Shown here piece after piece: positions 1-9,202 of a DNA stretch of 43,267 nucleotides (position 1 is its first letter; every line of letters begins with the position of its first letter). The translations under genes were made by a program, and so were the position numbers. The stretch comes from an uncultured Bilophila sp. Lineage in GTDB: Bacteria; Desulfobacterota; Desulfovibrionia; Desulfovibrionales; Desulfovibrionaceae. The notes under the pieces are model-generated. The model had not been told where the DNA came from. It was given only the letters and a program-made list of their open reading frames with translations, and did no database searches. The stretch spans positions 1 to 43,267 of the forward strand of contig CABKMN010000016.1 in the NCBI GenBank assembly GCA_902373525.1. Reading direction: 5' to 3'.

Positions 1-5
1 GGGTT

Positions 6-58
6 CGGGGAGGGGAGGAGGAAGCCCTTCTTCAGAAGGGTTCCTCCTCCCCTCCCCG
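6..58. terminator. Long GC-rich hairpin at operon end
   Basis: Near-perfect inverted repeat of about 23 bp per arm, with one bulged G and a TTCA loop, directly after the stop codon of the VWA gene. The purine-rich arm is GGGGAGGGGAGGAGGAA. Read on the minus strand it would end the five-gene operon, but no T-run is visible before the window edge. On the plus strand a short TTTT follows at about 65. It is either a terminator or an mRNA 3'-end stabiliser. Confidence 0.65.
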
Positions 59-67
59 ATTCCTGTT

Positions 68-1270
68 TTATCCCTTGGGTACGACGATTCCCTGTTGGGC
101 GGCCCAGAGATTGATGTCCTCCTTGCGGATGGCGGCGGCCATCATGCCGGGGAAGAGGTCGGGGGTGCAGGCGAAGGACGGGACGCCGAGCGCGGCGAGC
201 TTGGCGGCGAGCTCCTTGTCATAGAAGGGCTTGCCCTCGTTGCTCAGGGCGAGGAGGGCGATGACCTGCACGCCGGACTGCACCAGATCGTTCACCCGTT
301 GCAGGAGGTTGCGCTCCACGCCGCCTTCGTACAGGTCCGAAATGAGCACCATGATGGTGTTGCGGGGATCGCGGATCAGCGTCTGGCAGTAGCCCACCGC
401 CCGGTTGATGTCCGTCCCGCCGCCGAGCTGCACGCCGAACAGCAGCTCCACCGGATCGTCGAGCTGCTCCGTCATGTCCACCACCGAAGTGTCGAAGACC
501 ACCAGATGCGTCTTGACGGCGGGCATGGAAGCCATCACCGCCCCGAAAATGCTCGAATAGACCACCGACGCCGCCATCGAGCCGCTCTGGTCGATGCACA
601 GGATGATCTCCCGCTGGACCCGCTGCGACTTCCTGCCGAAGCCGATCAGCGTCTCGGGGATGATGGTCTGATAGTCCCGCTGCCAGTGCCGCAGGTTCGC
701 CCGGATCGTGCGGTTCCAGTCGATTTCGGCATGCCGGGGACGCCGGTTGCGGACCGCGCGGTTCAACGCGCCGCTGACCGCCGAACGCATCGGCTCCTCA
801 AGCTGTTTCATCAGTTCGTCCACGACCTTGCGGACCACCAGCCGGGCGGTTTCCTTCGTCTTTTCCGGGATGACCCCGCTCAGGGACACCAGCGTGGCGA
901 CAAGGTCCACGTCCGGCTGCACGTTTTCGAGCATCTCCGGCTGGAGAAGCATGCTGTGCAGGTTCAGGCGATCAAAGGCGTCCTTCTGCATGACCTGCAC
1001 GACCGGGGAGGGGAAGAACCGCCGGATGTCTCCGAGCCAGCGGGCCACATGCGGCGAAGAGCCTTCGCTGCCGCCCCGGCGGCGCAGGCTGTGGCGGCTT
1101 TCGTCGTCGTAGAGGGCCGACAGCGCCGCGTCCATCGCCACGTCTTCGGCATGCAGCCCGCCGCAGGCGTTGTCCGCCTCCTCGCCGAGCACCAGACGCC
1201 AGCGCCGCAGGTGTTCCGTCGCCGTGTCCGTGGGTCTGTCCTGATCGTTCATCGCATCCTCCGCCTTCAT
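68..1270 (-). CDS. VWA domain (CoxE-like) protein with intact MIDAS
   Basis: 400-residue protein whose C-terminal half is a von Willebrand factor A domain. The metal-ion-dependent adhesion site is complete: DQSGSM at about residues 227-232, the Thr of GGTD at about 286, and the Asp of ISDL at about 312. The N-terminal 200 residues are helical and specific to this family. The start chosen overlaps the stop of the DUF5682 gene as ATGA (1267-1270), which argues for translational coupling; an internal ATG at 1252 is the alternative. VWA proteins commonly partner MoxR AAA ATPases, as adaptor or substrate-recognition subunits, and one is encoded three genes upstream. It is the last gene of the operon. 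The substrate is unknown. The longer open frame upstream is only a shadow of the DUF5682 gene. Confidence 0.85.
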   Translation of the reverse strand: MKAEDAMNDQDRPTDTATEHLRRWRLVLGEEADNACGGLHAEDVAMDAALSALYDDESRHSLRRRGGSEGSSPHVARWLGDIRRFFPSPVVQVMQKDAFDRLNLHSMLLQPEMLENVQPDVDLVATLVSLSGVIPEKTKETARLVVRKVVDELMKQLEEPMRSAVSGALNRAVRNRRPRHAEIDWNRTIRANLRHWQRDYQTIIPETLIGFGRKSQRVQREIILCIDQSGSMAASVVYSSIFGAVMASMPAVKTHLVVFDTSVVDMTEQLDDPVELLFGVQLGGGTDINRAVGYCQTLIRDPRNTIMVLISDLYEGGVERNLLQRVNDLVQSGVQVIALLALSNEGKPFYDKELAAKLAALGVPSFACTPDLFPGMMAAAIRKEDINLWAAQQGIVVPKG

Positions 1271-3654
1271 GACTGTTCCGCAAGCCCGAGCAGACGCCGC
1301 AGCAACGGGATGGGCAGGGCCGCCCGCGCCGGGTCCCAGGGGACTTCCTGTTCTTTCGCCGCGCTGCCGCCGCCGGGACGTCCGGCGCGTTCCCCGAGCC
1401 GACGGCGTTCCGGCGCGGAAAAGCCGGAGAAGGTACGGCGCAGCATGGGCAGAATCTGGACGAAATGATCGTCGGTCAGCCCGTCCAGCCAGCGCGCCAG
1501 CACGTTCCACAACGCGTCGTCGTGCAGCAGCACCAGCGCGCTCTGGTTGAGGAAGCCGTCGATCCACGCCGCCGCCGCGGCGGGCGCGGAGGCCGCCGAA
1601 AGGGCGAGGCTCATCTGTTGGGCGACCTCGTCCGTGTCGAGGCGCTGTTCCTCGAACAGAAAACGGACGGCGAGCCCGCGCAGGAGTTCGTGGACCGGGC
1701 CGTCGCGCAGGGCCGTCCGGCGCAGCGCGGCGAGCCATTCCTCCCAGAGCGGTTCGTCGAGCAGACGGATGGCGTTGTGCGCGGCGATGATGCGTTTCCG
1801 CATGGCGGCGGCGCTTTCTTCGTCCAGCGAGGTGCAGGCGCCGGGCAGGCCGATGGCGGCGCGGGGCACCAGCCCCTCCAGCACGCGGACGACCATTCCG
1901 GCGTCGGTTTGCCGCACGTTGCCGTAGCGGGCGATGGACGCCAGCGCGGGCAGGCCGTCGAGAAGCTGCGCCACGTCGTCGGTCGTGGCGGCCTTTTCCT
2001 CCAGCATCCGCGTGGCGTGGCCCACGGCGTCCGGCAGGTCCGCGAGCAGGATGGCGTTGACCAGTTCCGTCAGTTCCAGCAGTCCCGCCGTGTCGGCCGT
2101 GTCCACGGCTTTGGCCGTGGCGGCCTCGGTGATGGTGTTGCCCCAGCGTCCGGCGGAAATCACGGCGACGGCGAGTTCGGGCGTCCACTGCGTTTCCCAA
2201 CGTTCGTGGAACGTGCCCTTGGCCCCGCGTCCGCCGGAGGACGGCGAGCCCCATGCGATGCCGAGCAGGCGCAGGCGGTGCAGGAGGTGGCTGCGCGCGA
2301 GATCGTTGGGCTGGCGCAGGTCGAGGTCCAGCACCTTCTGGGAGGCTTCGGGCTTCAGGCGCAGGCTTTTCTGCTGGCGTTCGAGGTCGCGTTGCAGGGG
2401 GACGGTGGGCGTGGCCTCGGGGACCGCCCCGAGCCGGTCGCCCACGATGAGCCGCTGTTCGATAAGGCGGAGCGGCGTGTTTTCGCCCATGCACACGATG
2501 GCTTGCAGAGCCTCGTACAGCTCCTCCAGTCCGGGGCGGGTGCGTTCGCGCATGGCGGCCAGCGATTCGGCCAGCCGGGCGGCTTCGATGACGTGTGCGG
2601 ACGAGCAGTCCATGTCCCGTTCGCGGAACAGGCGCGCCGCGCGGGTCAGCCAGCCGACGGCCCGGTCGCCGTCGCCGCTGCGCCACAGGTGCTCGTACCA
2701 TGCGGGAGAGGAGACGCCCGCGCCGTAGCCGCTCCGGCTGCTCAGGTTGGCGTAGGTCCACGGGGTCCACGTCGCCGCAACCTTCATCCTGGGCAGGCCC
2801 TTGAGCAGATCGGCGTCCTGTTTGGCGGGAATCCGGGCTTCGAGGGCGGGCACGTGCCACGCGCCGCAGACCACCGCGATGCGCTCGAATCCTTCCTTTT
2901 TCGCCTGCCGCAGGCATTTGCGCATGTGCGCTTCCCGCATGGCCTCGCGCCGGGCTTCGCGTTCGGAACGTTCGCGACGGGGCGCTTCCGCGCGCAGGGT
3001 GGTCATGGCTTCGCGGATGGCCTCGAACAGTTCCAGTCCGTCGAGGCGTTCCTCGACCATCTGGTTCCACCACGCCTCGCCGTCGGCGTACCCGGCGGCG
3101 CGTCCGAGCCAGTCGAGGGGATCGTCGGAGATTTCCGACGCGTCCTCCGGCATGTCGTCTTTCGTGTCCTCCCGGTCTTCCGGGGCGTCCGGGACAGCGG
3201 GGGCGTCGGAAGGCGTCCCGACGGGTTCGGGCGCGTCGGACGCGTCCGCATTCGGGGGAGCGGATTCGGCGAGGGCTTTCGCCGCTTCCTCTTCCGCGGC
3301 GGCGTCTTCCTCTTCCCACGCCTTGTTCAGTGCGAACAGGTGCGTGACGGGCAGGTCCATGAACCGGACGGGGATCGCCCGGCGCAGGCCGTAGCCGAGC
3401 GCCTGCCATTCGGGGGAGAACTCGGCGAAGGGGTAGAACGCGGCGCGGCGCGGTTCGTCCGGGGCGTACACGAGCAGGGCCACGGGCGGGCGCATGGTTT
3501 CTTCAGTCAGGAGCGGCAGCACGGATTCGCCGTCCGGCGGTCCCTCGACGAGCAGGCAGTCCGGTTGCAGGGCTTCCAGCGCGCGCAGCAGGCTGCGGGC
3601 GCATCCCGGCCCGTGATGGCGGATGCCAAAGAGGCGTACGGTCTGATCAGGCAT
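1267..3654 (-). CDS. DUF5682 family protein
   Basis: 795 residues with no signal peptide. The N-terminus has the motif GIRHHGPGCA (about 9-18) followed by LLVEGPPDG (about 34-42), and near residue 260 there is VVCGAWHVPALE. This His/Glu pattern resembles EreA/ChaN-type folds; that link is an inference from motif spacing. An acidic, low-complexity stretch at about 125-175 (DAPEPVG, EDREDTKDD) separates the first two conserved blocks. The large C-terminal part is helical. Proteins of this family are typically encoded beside a MoxR ATPase and a VWA protein, exactly as here: the gene lies 88 bp downstream of the ATPase gene and overlaps the VWA gene by 4 bp. Its biochemical role is not established. 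Confidence 0.8.
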   Translation of the reverse strand: MPDQTVRLFGIRHHGPGCARSLLRALEALQPDCLLVEGPPDGESVLPLLTEETMRPPVALLVYAPDEPRRAAFYPFAEFSPEWQALGYGLRRAIPVRFMDLPVTHLFALNKAWEEEDAAAEEEAAKALAESAPPNADASDAPEPVGTPSDAPAVPDAPEDREDTKDDMPEDASEISDDPLDWLGRAAGYADGEAWWNQMVEERLDGLELFEAIREAMTTLRAEAPRRERSEREARREAMREAHMRKCLRQAKKEGFERIAVVCGAWHVPALEARIPAKQDADLLKGLPRMKVAATWTPWTYANLSSRSGYGAGVSSPAWYEHLWRSGDGDRAVGWLTRAARLFRERDMDCSSAHVIEAARLAESLAAMRERTRPGLEELYEALQAIVCMGENTPLRLIEQRLIVGDRLGAVPEATPTVPLQRDLERQQKSLRLKPEASQKVLDLDLRQPNDLARSHLLHRLRLLGIAWGSPSSGGRGAKGTFHERWETQWTPELAVAVISAGRWGNTITEAATAKAVDTADTAGLLELTELVNAILLADLPDAVGHATRMLEEKAATTDDVAQLLDGLPALASIARYGNVRQTDAGMVVRVLEGLVPRAAIGLPGACTSLDEESAAAMRKRIIAAHNAIRLLDEPLWEEWLAALRRTALRDGPVHELLRGLAVRFLFEEQRLDTDEVAQQMSLALSAASAPAAAAAWIDGFLNQSALVLLHDDALWNVLARWLDGLTDDHFVQILPMLRRTFSGFSAPERRRLGERAGRPGGGSAAKEQEVPWDPARAALPIPLLRRLLGLAEQS

Positions 3655-3742
3655 GGCGGAGCCTTTTTCGCTGGTTGTATCGGGAAGGGGTGCGGCGTCG
3701 CGCCCGTTTCGTCGCGGGAGGACGCGGCCTCCCGCGGTTCCG

Positions 3743-4843
3743 TCAATCCACTTCGCGGCAGGCGCGGTAAAGGTCCTTCCAGTCGGAGCGTTCCTTGACC
3801 ACGGTTTCGAGGTATTCGCGCCAGACCACGTCGTCCTGCACGGGGTCCTTGACCACGGCGCCGACGAGGCTTGCGGCGATGTCGCGGGCGTGCAGCGCGC
3901 CGTCTCCGAAATGGGCGGCGAGGGCCATGCCGCTGTTGAGGACGGAGATGGCTTCCGCCGTGCTCATGGTGCCGGTGGGGGACTTGAGCTTGGTCTTGCC
4001 GTCCTCGGTCTTGCCGTTGCGCAGTTCGCGGAAAATCCGCACCACGCGGCGCACTTCGGCCAGCGCCGGAGGTTCGGCGGGCAGTTCGAGGGCGCGGCCC
4101 ATTTCCGTGACGCGCTTGGATACGATGCGGATTTCTTCGTCCTCGGTGGCGGGCACGGGCAGGATGACCGTGTTGAAGCGCCGCTTGAGCGCGGAGGAGA
4201 GTTCGTTGACGCCCTTGTCGCGGTTGTTCGCGGTGGCGATGACGTTGAAGCCGCGCACGGCCTGCACTTCCTCGTTGAGTTCGGGGATGGGGAGGGTTTT
4301 TTCCGACAGGATGGTGATCAGCGTGTCCTGCACGTCGGCGGGGATGCGGGTCAGCTCCTCGATGCGGGCGATGCGGCCCTGCGCCATGGCGCGCATGAGG
4401 GGGCTTTCCACCAGCGCGGCGCGGGACGGGCCCTTGGAGAGCAGTTCGGCGTAGTTCCAGCCGTAGCGCATCTGCTCTTCGCTGGTGCCCGCCGTGCCCT
4501 GAATGATCCGGGTGGAGTCGCCGCTGATCGCCGCCGCGAGGTGTTCCGACACCCACGACTTGGCCGTGCCGGGCACGCCGTAGAGCAGAAGCGCCCGGTC
4601 CGTGGCCAGCGTGGCGACGGCGGTTTCGATGATCCGGCGGTTCCCGATGTATTTGGGCGTCACGGTGAAGCCGTTTTCCAGTTCGCCGCCGAGCAGGTAG
4701 GTGCAGACGGCCCACGGCGACAGTTCCCAGTTGGCGGGGCGCTGGCGGGCATCGGTCTTTTTGAGTTCTTCCAGTTCCTCGGCGAACTGCTGTTCCGCGT
4801 GGCGGCGCAGCTTGCCGGCTTCGTTGGCGGTATCCGTGTTCAT
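3743..4843 (-). CDS. MoxR-type AAA+ ATPase
   Basis: 366-residue AAA+ ATPase. Walker A is GVPGTAKS (about 89-96). The Walker B region reads IARIEELTRI, with Glu-Glu where many MoxR proteins have Asp-Glu. Sensor 1 is in NVIATANNRDKG, followed by SALKRRF. The length and the VQDTLITILSEK segment fit the MoxR branch that works with VWA proteins in remodelling or metal-insertion complexes. The start overlaps the stop of the DUF5691 gene (ATGA, 4840-4843). The likely role, inferred from family and neighbours, is the motor of a complex with the VWA protein at the end of the operon. The non-canonical Walker B leaves it open how fast this ATPase turns over. Confidence 0.9.
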   Translation of the reverse strand: MNTDTANEAGKLRRHAEQQFAEELEELKKTDARQRPANWELSPWAVCTYLLGGELENGFTVTPKYIGNRRIIETAVATLATDRALLLYGVPGTAKSWVSEHLAAAISGDSTRIIQGTAGTSEEQMRYGWNYAELLSKGPSRAALVESPLMRAMAQGRIARIEELTRIPADVQDTLITILSEKTLPIPELNEEVQAVRGFNVIATANNRDKGVNELSSALKRRFNTVILPVPATEDEEIRIVSKRVTEMGRALELPAEPPALAEVRRVVRIFRELRNGKTEDGKTKLKSPTGTMSTAEAISVLNSGMALAAHFGDGALHARDIAASLVGAVVKDPVQDDVVWREYLETVVKERSDWKDLYRACREVD

Positions 4844-6522
4844 GATGCGTTCTCTCCGGCAAAGTAGTGGTAAAGGGTCTTGCGGACGTTGTCGGCGGCG
4901 GCCAGCCTGGTATAGACCGAGGGATTGCAGGGCAGCCCTTCGGCGTCGCGGGGCCAGTCCTCCATCGCCTTGTCCTTCAGGGAGGCGGGCAACAGCCTGA
5001 GCAGCGATCCGGCGATCCGGTACAGGACGCCGCCGGCCCCGTAGAAGCCCGTCAGGCCGTCTTCCGTCAGGTATTTCGCCCAGAAATGGACGCGCGCAAG
5101 CAGTTTGCGGCCTCCTTCCTCGGAAAAGGCCGCGCCTTCGCCCCACGGGATGGCGGCCACGTAGGCGAACGCCGTGAGCTTTTCGGCGTTTTCGGCGGCG
5201 AATCTGGCGGGCGAGTCCAGCGTTCCGGGGTAGGGGAAGCGGTCCAGCACGGCGGCTTCGCGCTCGGCGAGGGGCAGGACGGCGATGAGCCCGAGGACGT
5301 CGAACGGCAGGTTGCCCGTGACGCCGGGCATCCGGTCCCCGGAAAGGCGGTCGAGGAAGGCTTTGGCCCAGCGCGGGTCGTTCTCCCGGCGGATGCCTTC
5401 CCGCCAGGCGCGGAGCAGGGCGAGGGTCCAGTCGCCTTGCTGCGACCACTCGATCAGCTCCTTCGGGGTGAGGCCGGTGTGCCGCTCCCACCACGACAGC
5501 GGTGTGGTGCGGGCGATCTGGTAGAGCCACCAGCCGCGTTGCCCGAGCTGTTCGTATTGGGGTTTCTTTTCCTCCAGCATGTCCTTTTTCCACGCGGGAT
5601 CGAAGGTTTCCGGCGGGATGATTTCGGGCAGGGCTGGACCGGACAACGCACCGGCGACGCGGCCGAGCAGACCTTTCCTGCGGTCGGGAAGGGCGACGCA
5701 GGCGGCGAGGCGTTCGCTCATCCGGCGGGCGTAGCCGCTTTCCGGCAGGCAAGAGAGCAGGAGTGCGGCGATCCGCCGGACCTCCTTGCTGCGGTCCTTG
5801 GCGAGCAGGGTTTCGAGGAAGGGCTCGTCCTCAAGGCTCAGGCCCTCCTCAAGGCATTCCGCGAAGTCGGCGCGTTCCTTGGCGTCGGACGAGCCGAGCG
5901 CCTCTTCGAACAGGGCGCGGCCCTTCGCCGGGTCTTGTCTGCGGACCCCGTTCAGGTAGGCCTTGCGCTGGGCCGGGGCCCCGTGCTCCCAGACCTCGGG
6001 ATCGAGCGCGCCCTCCGCGTCGGTGGCGAAGAGGTTCCATGCGGGGTTCTGCGTGCCGAGCCAGCGTCCGCGCTCTCCGGCGACGGCGGCGACGGGTTCG
6101 CGCAGGGTTGTGATGCGGCGTCCGAAGGCGAGCGCCTGCGGCAGCAGCGCGGGCGGCAGCACGCGCCCGGCGCGTTTCATGAGCCGCAGGGCTTCGGCGC
6201 ACTGGCCCACGGTGCTGTCGGTGAAAAGCTGGCGCAACAGGTCGATGATGCCTTCGTCGTCCACGATCCGGCGGGTTTCGGGCGGGCAGCGGGGCGGAGC
6301 GAACGGTTCCGTGCGGGGAGGCAGATGGCCCGCCAGCCCGCAGACGGCCTGCGCCCCGGCGGCGCGCAGCAGACGGAGCGCGTCGCCGTTTCCGGAGTCG
6401 TCCTTCGCGGCGGCGAGATCGCGCATGAGCGTGCCGACGGCGTCGTCGTCCACGGGAAGTTCGGGGGGACGCTTGTCCGTGCCGAGCAGGGCCTGCATGG
6501 CGAGAAACGGCATGGCGTTCAT
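4840..6522 (-). CDS. DUF5691 family protein
   Basis: 560 residues, soluble, rich in Leu, Arg and Glu in amphipathic helices that look HEAT-like (for example the stretches around LLLSCLPESGYARRMSERL). No catalytic motif recognised. The start at 6522 overlaps the SWIM gene's stop by ATGA, which excludes the longer in-frame extension upstream. This family is known mainly from the same neighbourhood (SWIM protein, MoxR, DUF5682, VWA), so it is probably a scaffold or adaptor of that complex. This is inferred from synteny only. Confidence 0.75.
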   Translation of the reverse strand: MNAMPFLAMQALLGTDKRPPELPVDDDAVGTLMRDLAAAKDDSGNGDALRLLRAAGAQAVCGLAGHLPPRTEPFAPPRCPPETRRIVDDEGIIDLLRQLFTDSTVGQCAEALRLMKRAGRVLPPALLPQALAFGRRITTLREPVAAVAGERGRWLGTQNPAWNLFATDAEGALDPEVWEHGAPAQRKAYLNGVRRQDPAKGRALFEEALGSSDAKERADFAECLEEGLSLEDEPFLETLLAKDRSKEVRRIAALLLSCLPESGYARRMSERLAACVALPDRRKGLLGRVAGALSGPALPEIIPPETFDPAWKKDMLEEKKPQYEQLGQRGWWLYQIARTTPLSWWERHTGLTPKELIEWSQQGDWTLALLRAWREGIRRENDPRWAKAFLDRLSGDRMPGVTGNLPFDVLGLIAVLPLAEREAAVLDRFPYPGTLDSPARFAAENAEKLTAFAYVAAIPWGEGAAFSEEGGRKLLARVHFWAKYLTEDGLTGFYGAGGVLYRIAGSLLRLLPASLKDKAMEDWPRDAEGLPCNPSVYTRLAAADNVRKTLYHYFAGENAS

Positions 6523-7862
6523 AGGCCGACTCCTTCGCGCCAGAGGGGCGCGCCGGACGCGCCGGGCTCCCACGCGCTGACGGGGCGGAGCCGGAGGCCG
6601 TCCCATTCGCCCCAGACGCTCAGGGGGGACCCGCCGCCCTGCGCGAGCAGCCGCCAGCCGTCGTTTTCCTCCAGTTCCAGCGGCAGGCAGTCGCCTTCGG
6701 GCGTCTGGAGGTACCAGACGTCATCCTTCCGGGAGGGGATGCCGTCGCTGACGAGCATGGGCAAAGGCCACAGCCACGGCTGCGCGGCGACCCTCCGGGC
6801 CATGTCTTCCAGCGCGGCGTGCAGGGGGACCGTAGGGACGGGAGCCGTACCGGACAGGACCGGGGCTTCGGCGGCGATGGCCCGCAGCGGGGCCGCGCCC
6901 GGATAGAAGGCCAGCGTCAGGGAGACGAGGCTTCCGGGGAGGAACGACTGTTCGAACTGCTTTCCGCCGTGCGAGAAATCCAGCAGGAGGGCCGTGCGCC
7001 CGTGGGCCTGCCCGCGCAGCCAGACGCGGCGGCTCCACAGCTTGTCTTCTTCGAGATGGCTTACGCCGAGCACCAGCCACTCGTCCCGCACGCGTTCGCC
7101 GGAAGCGAGCACGGTATCCTTGTCCGGGGCCAGCCCGAGGGCGGCGCGGATGTCCTGTTGTTCGGCGGGGGGAAGGGCGTCGATGCGCCGGAACGCGTCG
7201 ATGAGGAGCTGGAACTGTCCGAACTGGGCCAGCAGGATTTGCGTCCAGTCGCCGGGCGTCCAGCCGCCCCGGGAGAAGGTGACGCCGTGCAGGGAACGCA
7301 GGCGGGCGGCGATGCCGGGAAGCTGGGCGTCCACCATGCGCGCCGCCGTTTCCTCGGCCCAGCGGCTGTCGTTCTCAAGCTGGTCGAGGCCGTGGCGCAC
7401 GATGTCGCACATCCAGCGCTCCAGATCGTCCAGTCCGGCGGCCATGCGTCTGAGGCGGGAGGCTTCGCGTCTGGCTGCGGCGGCGGGATCGGCGGGCTGG
7501 CCCTTTTCCTTTTTTTCTTCCTGCCGGGCGGCGCGTTTCTGGCGGGAGTCCAGCCACTCCTTCACCCAGTCCGGGGCTTCGCCGCGCGAGAACGAGGCTT
7601 CGTGCGCGAGGCGCAGCAGGAGCAGGGCCAGCGCGTGCTTGCAGGGAAATTTGCGGCTCGGGCAACTGCATTTGAAGGTCGGGCCGGAGAGTTCGACCTC
7701 GACCTGATACGGCTTCGCGCCGCTGCCCCTGCATTCGCCCCACACCACCGCGTCGTCGAAGCCGAGGGTGGGCCATTTGCCGGGCGCAACCAGCCCGCGC
7801 GCCGCCTTGACCGAAGAATCGTCCGGCGCAAGGGCCAGTACGGATTCAGTGGTAAGTTCCAT
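6519..7862 (-). CDS. SWIM zinc-finger protein
   Basis: 447 residues. A SWIM-type zinc finger, C-x-C-x(7)-C-x-H, is visible at Cys65, Cys67, Cys74 and His76 (KCSCPSRKFPCKHA). A Lys/Glu/Gln-rich, probably coiled-coil stretch follows at about 100-140. The rest is unassigned helical sequence. SWIM fingers bind nucleic acid or protein. This is the first gene of the five-gene MoxR/VWA operon, and AGGAAAG lies 5 nt before the ATG. Its place at the head of the operon suggests it recognises the target or signal; that is inference. No clear promoter could be picked in the GC-rich 7863-7982 stretch. Confidence 0.85.
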   Translation of the reverse strand: MELTTESVLALAPDDSSVKAARGLVAPGKWPTLGFDDAVVWGECRGSGAKPYQVEVELSGPTFKCSCPSRKFPCKHALALLLLRLAHEASFSRGEAPDWVKEWLDSRQKRAARQEEKKEKGQPADPAAAARREASRLRRMAAGLDDLERWMCDIVRHGLDQLENDSRWAEETAARMVDAQLPGIAARLRSLHGVTFSRGGWTPGDWTQILLAQFGQFQLLIDAFRRIDALPPAEQQDIRAALGLAPDKDTVLASGERVRDEWLVLGVSHLEEDKLWSRRVWLRGQAHGRTALLLDFSHGGKQFEQSFLPGSLVSLTLAFYPGAAPLRAIAAEAPVLSGTAPVPTVPLHAALEDMARRVAAQPWLWPLPMLVSDGIPSRKDDVWYLQTPEGDCLPLELEENDGWRLLAQGGGSPLSVWGEWDGLRLRPVSAWEPGASGAPLWREGVGL

Positions 7863-7982
7863 CGTCTTTCCTGGTTGTTGGCCGTTGGGGAACGGGAAGC
7901 CCGGCGGGAGACCCGCGACGCCGCGGGGTCGCCCTCGGGGCTTTTCTCATCTCTTCGTCTCCTGACATAGAAGCGGGGAGAG

Positions 7983-8037
7983 GGCAAGACGCTTTTGGGC
8001 CGATGCCCGGGGCCATGCCGCGGGAAAGCGTCTTGCC
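7983..8037. terminator. Inverted repeat between MFS gene and SWIM operon
   Basis: Exact 13-bp arms (GGCAAGACGCTTT at 7983-7995 and its complement at 8025-8037) around a 29-nt GC-rich loop, starting 2 nt after the MFS stop codon. The position suits a minus-strand transcription stop, but no long T-run follows, so RNA 3'-end protection is equally possible. Confidence 0.5.
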
Positions 8038-8038
8038 G

Positions 8039-9202
8039 TTACGGCCTCCGCAGCAGGCGCGCGAGTACGGCGGTGAGGATGCCGAATACGGAGATGAGGG
8101 CGAACGACCAGCGCAGGCTGGAGGCGTGGGCGATGAACCCGATGACCGGCGGGCAGAGCAGGAACCCGAGGAAGCCGATGGTCGAAACCACGGCCAGCGC
8201 CACGCTCGGGGGCATGATCCGCGACTTGCCCGCCATGCTGTAGCACACCGGCACCACCGAGGCCGTGCCGAAGCCGACCAGCCCGAGGCCGACCGAGGCG
8301 GTCGCCACATGGGGGAACAGTACGGCGGTCAGCAGGCCCGCGGCGATGAGCGTGCCGCTGACCTGCAACACGCGGATCACCCCGAACCGGGTCACGAGCC
8401 CGTCCGCGAGGAACCGGCCGCAGACCATCGTGCACATGTAGGAGATGTAGCCGAGCCGGATCAGCTCCGGCGACGGTTTGATGATCGCCTCGTAGTAGAC
8501 CGCGCTCCAGTCGTACATGGTCCCTTCGCTCGCCATGCAGCCGAAGGCGATCAGGCCGAGCAGGACGACGTAGGGATCGAGCCTGCCTTTCGGACGCCGC
8601 TGGCCCTGCGGCGCGGCGCGTGCCTTGTCGCGGGGCAGGGTGAAACGGTGCATCGTCACGATGATCCCGAGGGCCACGGCGAAGATGAAGCAGAAATGCA
8701 GGCGCGGGCTGACCGCGAAGCCCGCGAACAGCGCGCCCACGATCCCGCCCACGAATCCGGCGAGGCTCCACAGGCCGTGGAAGGCCGCCATGATGCTGCG
8801 GCGGTACAGCCGTTCCACGCCCACGGCCTGCGTATTCACGGAAATGTTGTGCAGGTTCGCCGCCATGCCGAAAAACACCAGCGTGGCGAAAAGCTGCCAG
8901 ACCACGGTGGCGAACCCGAGGGCCACCAGCGTGCCCGAATACAGGGAGGCGGCGAGGAGGAGCATCCTCCGGCTGCCGAACCGGCTGACCAGATAGCCGG
9001 ACAGGGCCATGGCCGACATCTGCCCGACGGGGATGGCGAACAGGACCCCGCCGAGCTGGGCTTCGTTGAGGCCGAGAGCCTGCTTGACGTCGGGGATGCG
9101 GGCGGCCCAACTGGCGAAGACCAGCCCTTGAAGGAAGAAAAAGGTCCCGACCGCGAGCCGGTAAACGTTTTTGGGTGCGTGAGGCAATGTAATCAATGAC
9201 AT
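8039..9202 (-). CDS. MFS transporter, YbjJ-like
   Basis: 387-residue major facilitator with about 12 hydrophobic spans. The inter-span 2-3 signature is present as GYLVSRFGSRRM, and the N-terminus (FFLQGLVFASWAARIPDVK) matches the YbjJ-like branch of inner-membrane MFS proteins, whose substrate is unknown. The start at 9202 was chosen because AGGACGG lies about 9 nt upstream and the protein then begins just before the first span; the open frame runs on upstream without a plausible signal. It is a single-gene unit between the SWIM operon and a divergent diguanylate cyclase gene. Confidence 0.85.
   Translation of the reverse strand: MSLITLPHAPKNVYRLAVGTFFFLQGLVFASWAARIPDVKQALGLNEAQLGGVLFAIPVGQMSAMALSGYLVSRFGSRRMLLLAASLYSGTLVALGFATVVWQLFATLVFFGMAANLHNISVNTQAVGVERLYRRSIMAAFHGLWSLAGFVGGIVGALFAGFAVSPRLHFCFIFAVALGIIVTMHRFTLPRDKARAAPQGQRRPKGRLDPYVVLLGLIAFGCMASEGTMYDWSAVYYEAIIKPSPELIRLGYISYMCTMVCGRFLADGLVTRFGVIRVLQVSGTLIAAGLLTAVLFPHVATASVGLGLVGFGTASVVPVCYSMAGKSRIMPPSVALAVVSTIGFLGFLLCPPVIGFIAHASSLRWSFALISVFGILTAVLARLLRRP

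Noticed and set aside
1465..3798. Long plus-strand open frames antisense to the DUF5682 and neighbouring genes
   Set aside because: They arise from GC-rich codon bias opposite real genes. The translations are Gly/Arg/His-rich without domains, and the minus-strand genes have clear motifs and coupled starts.
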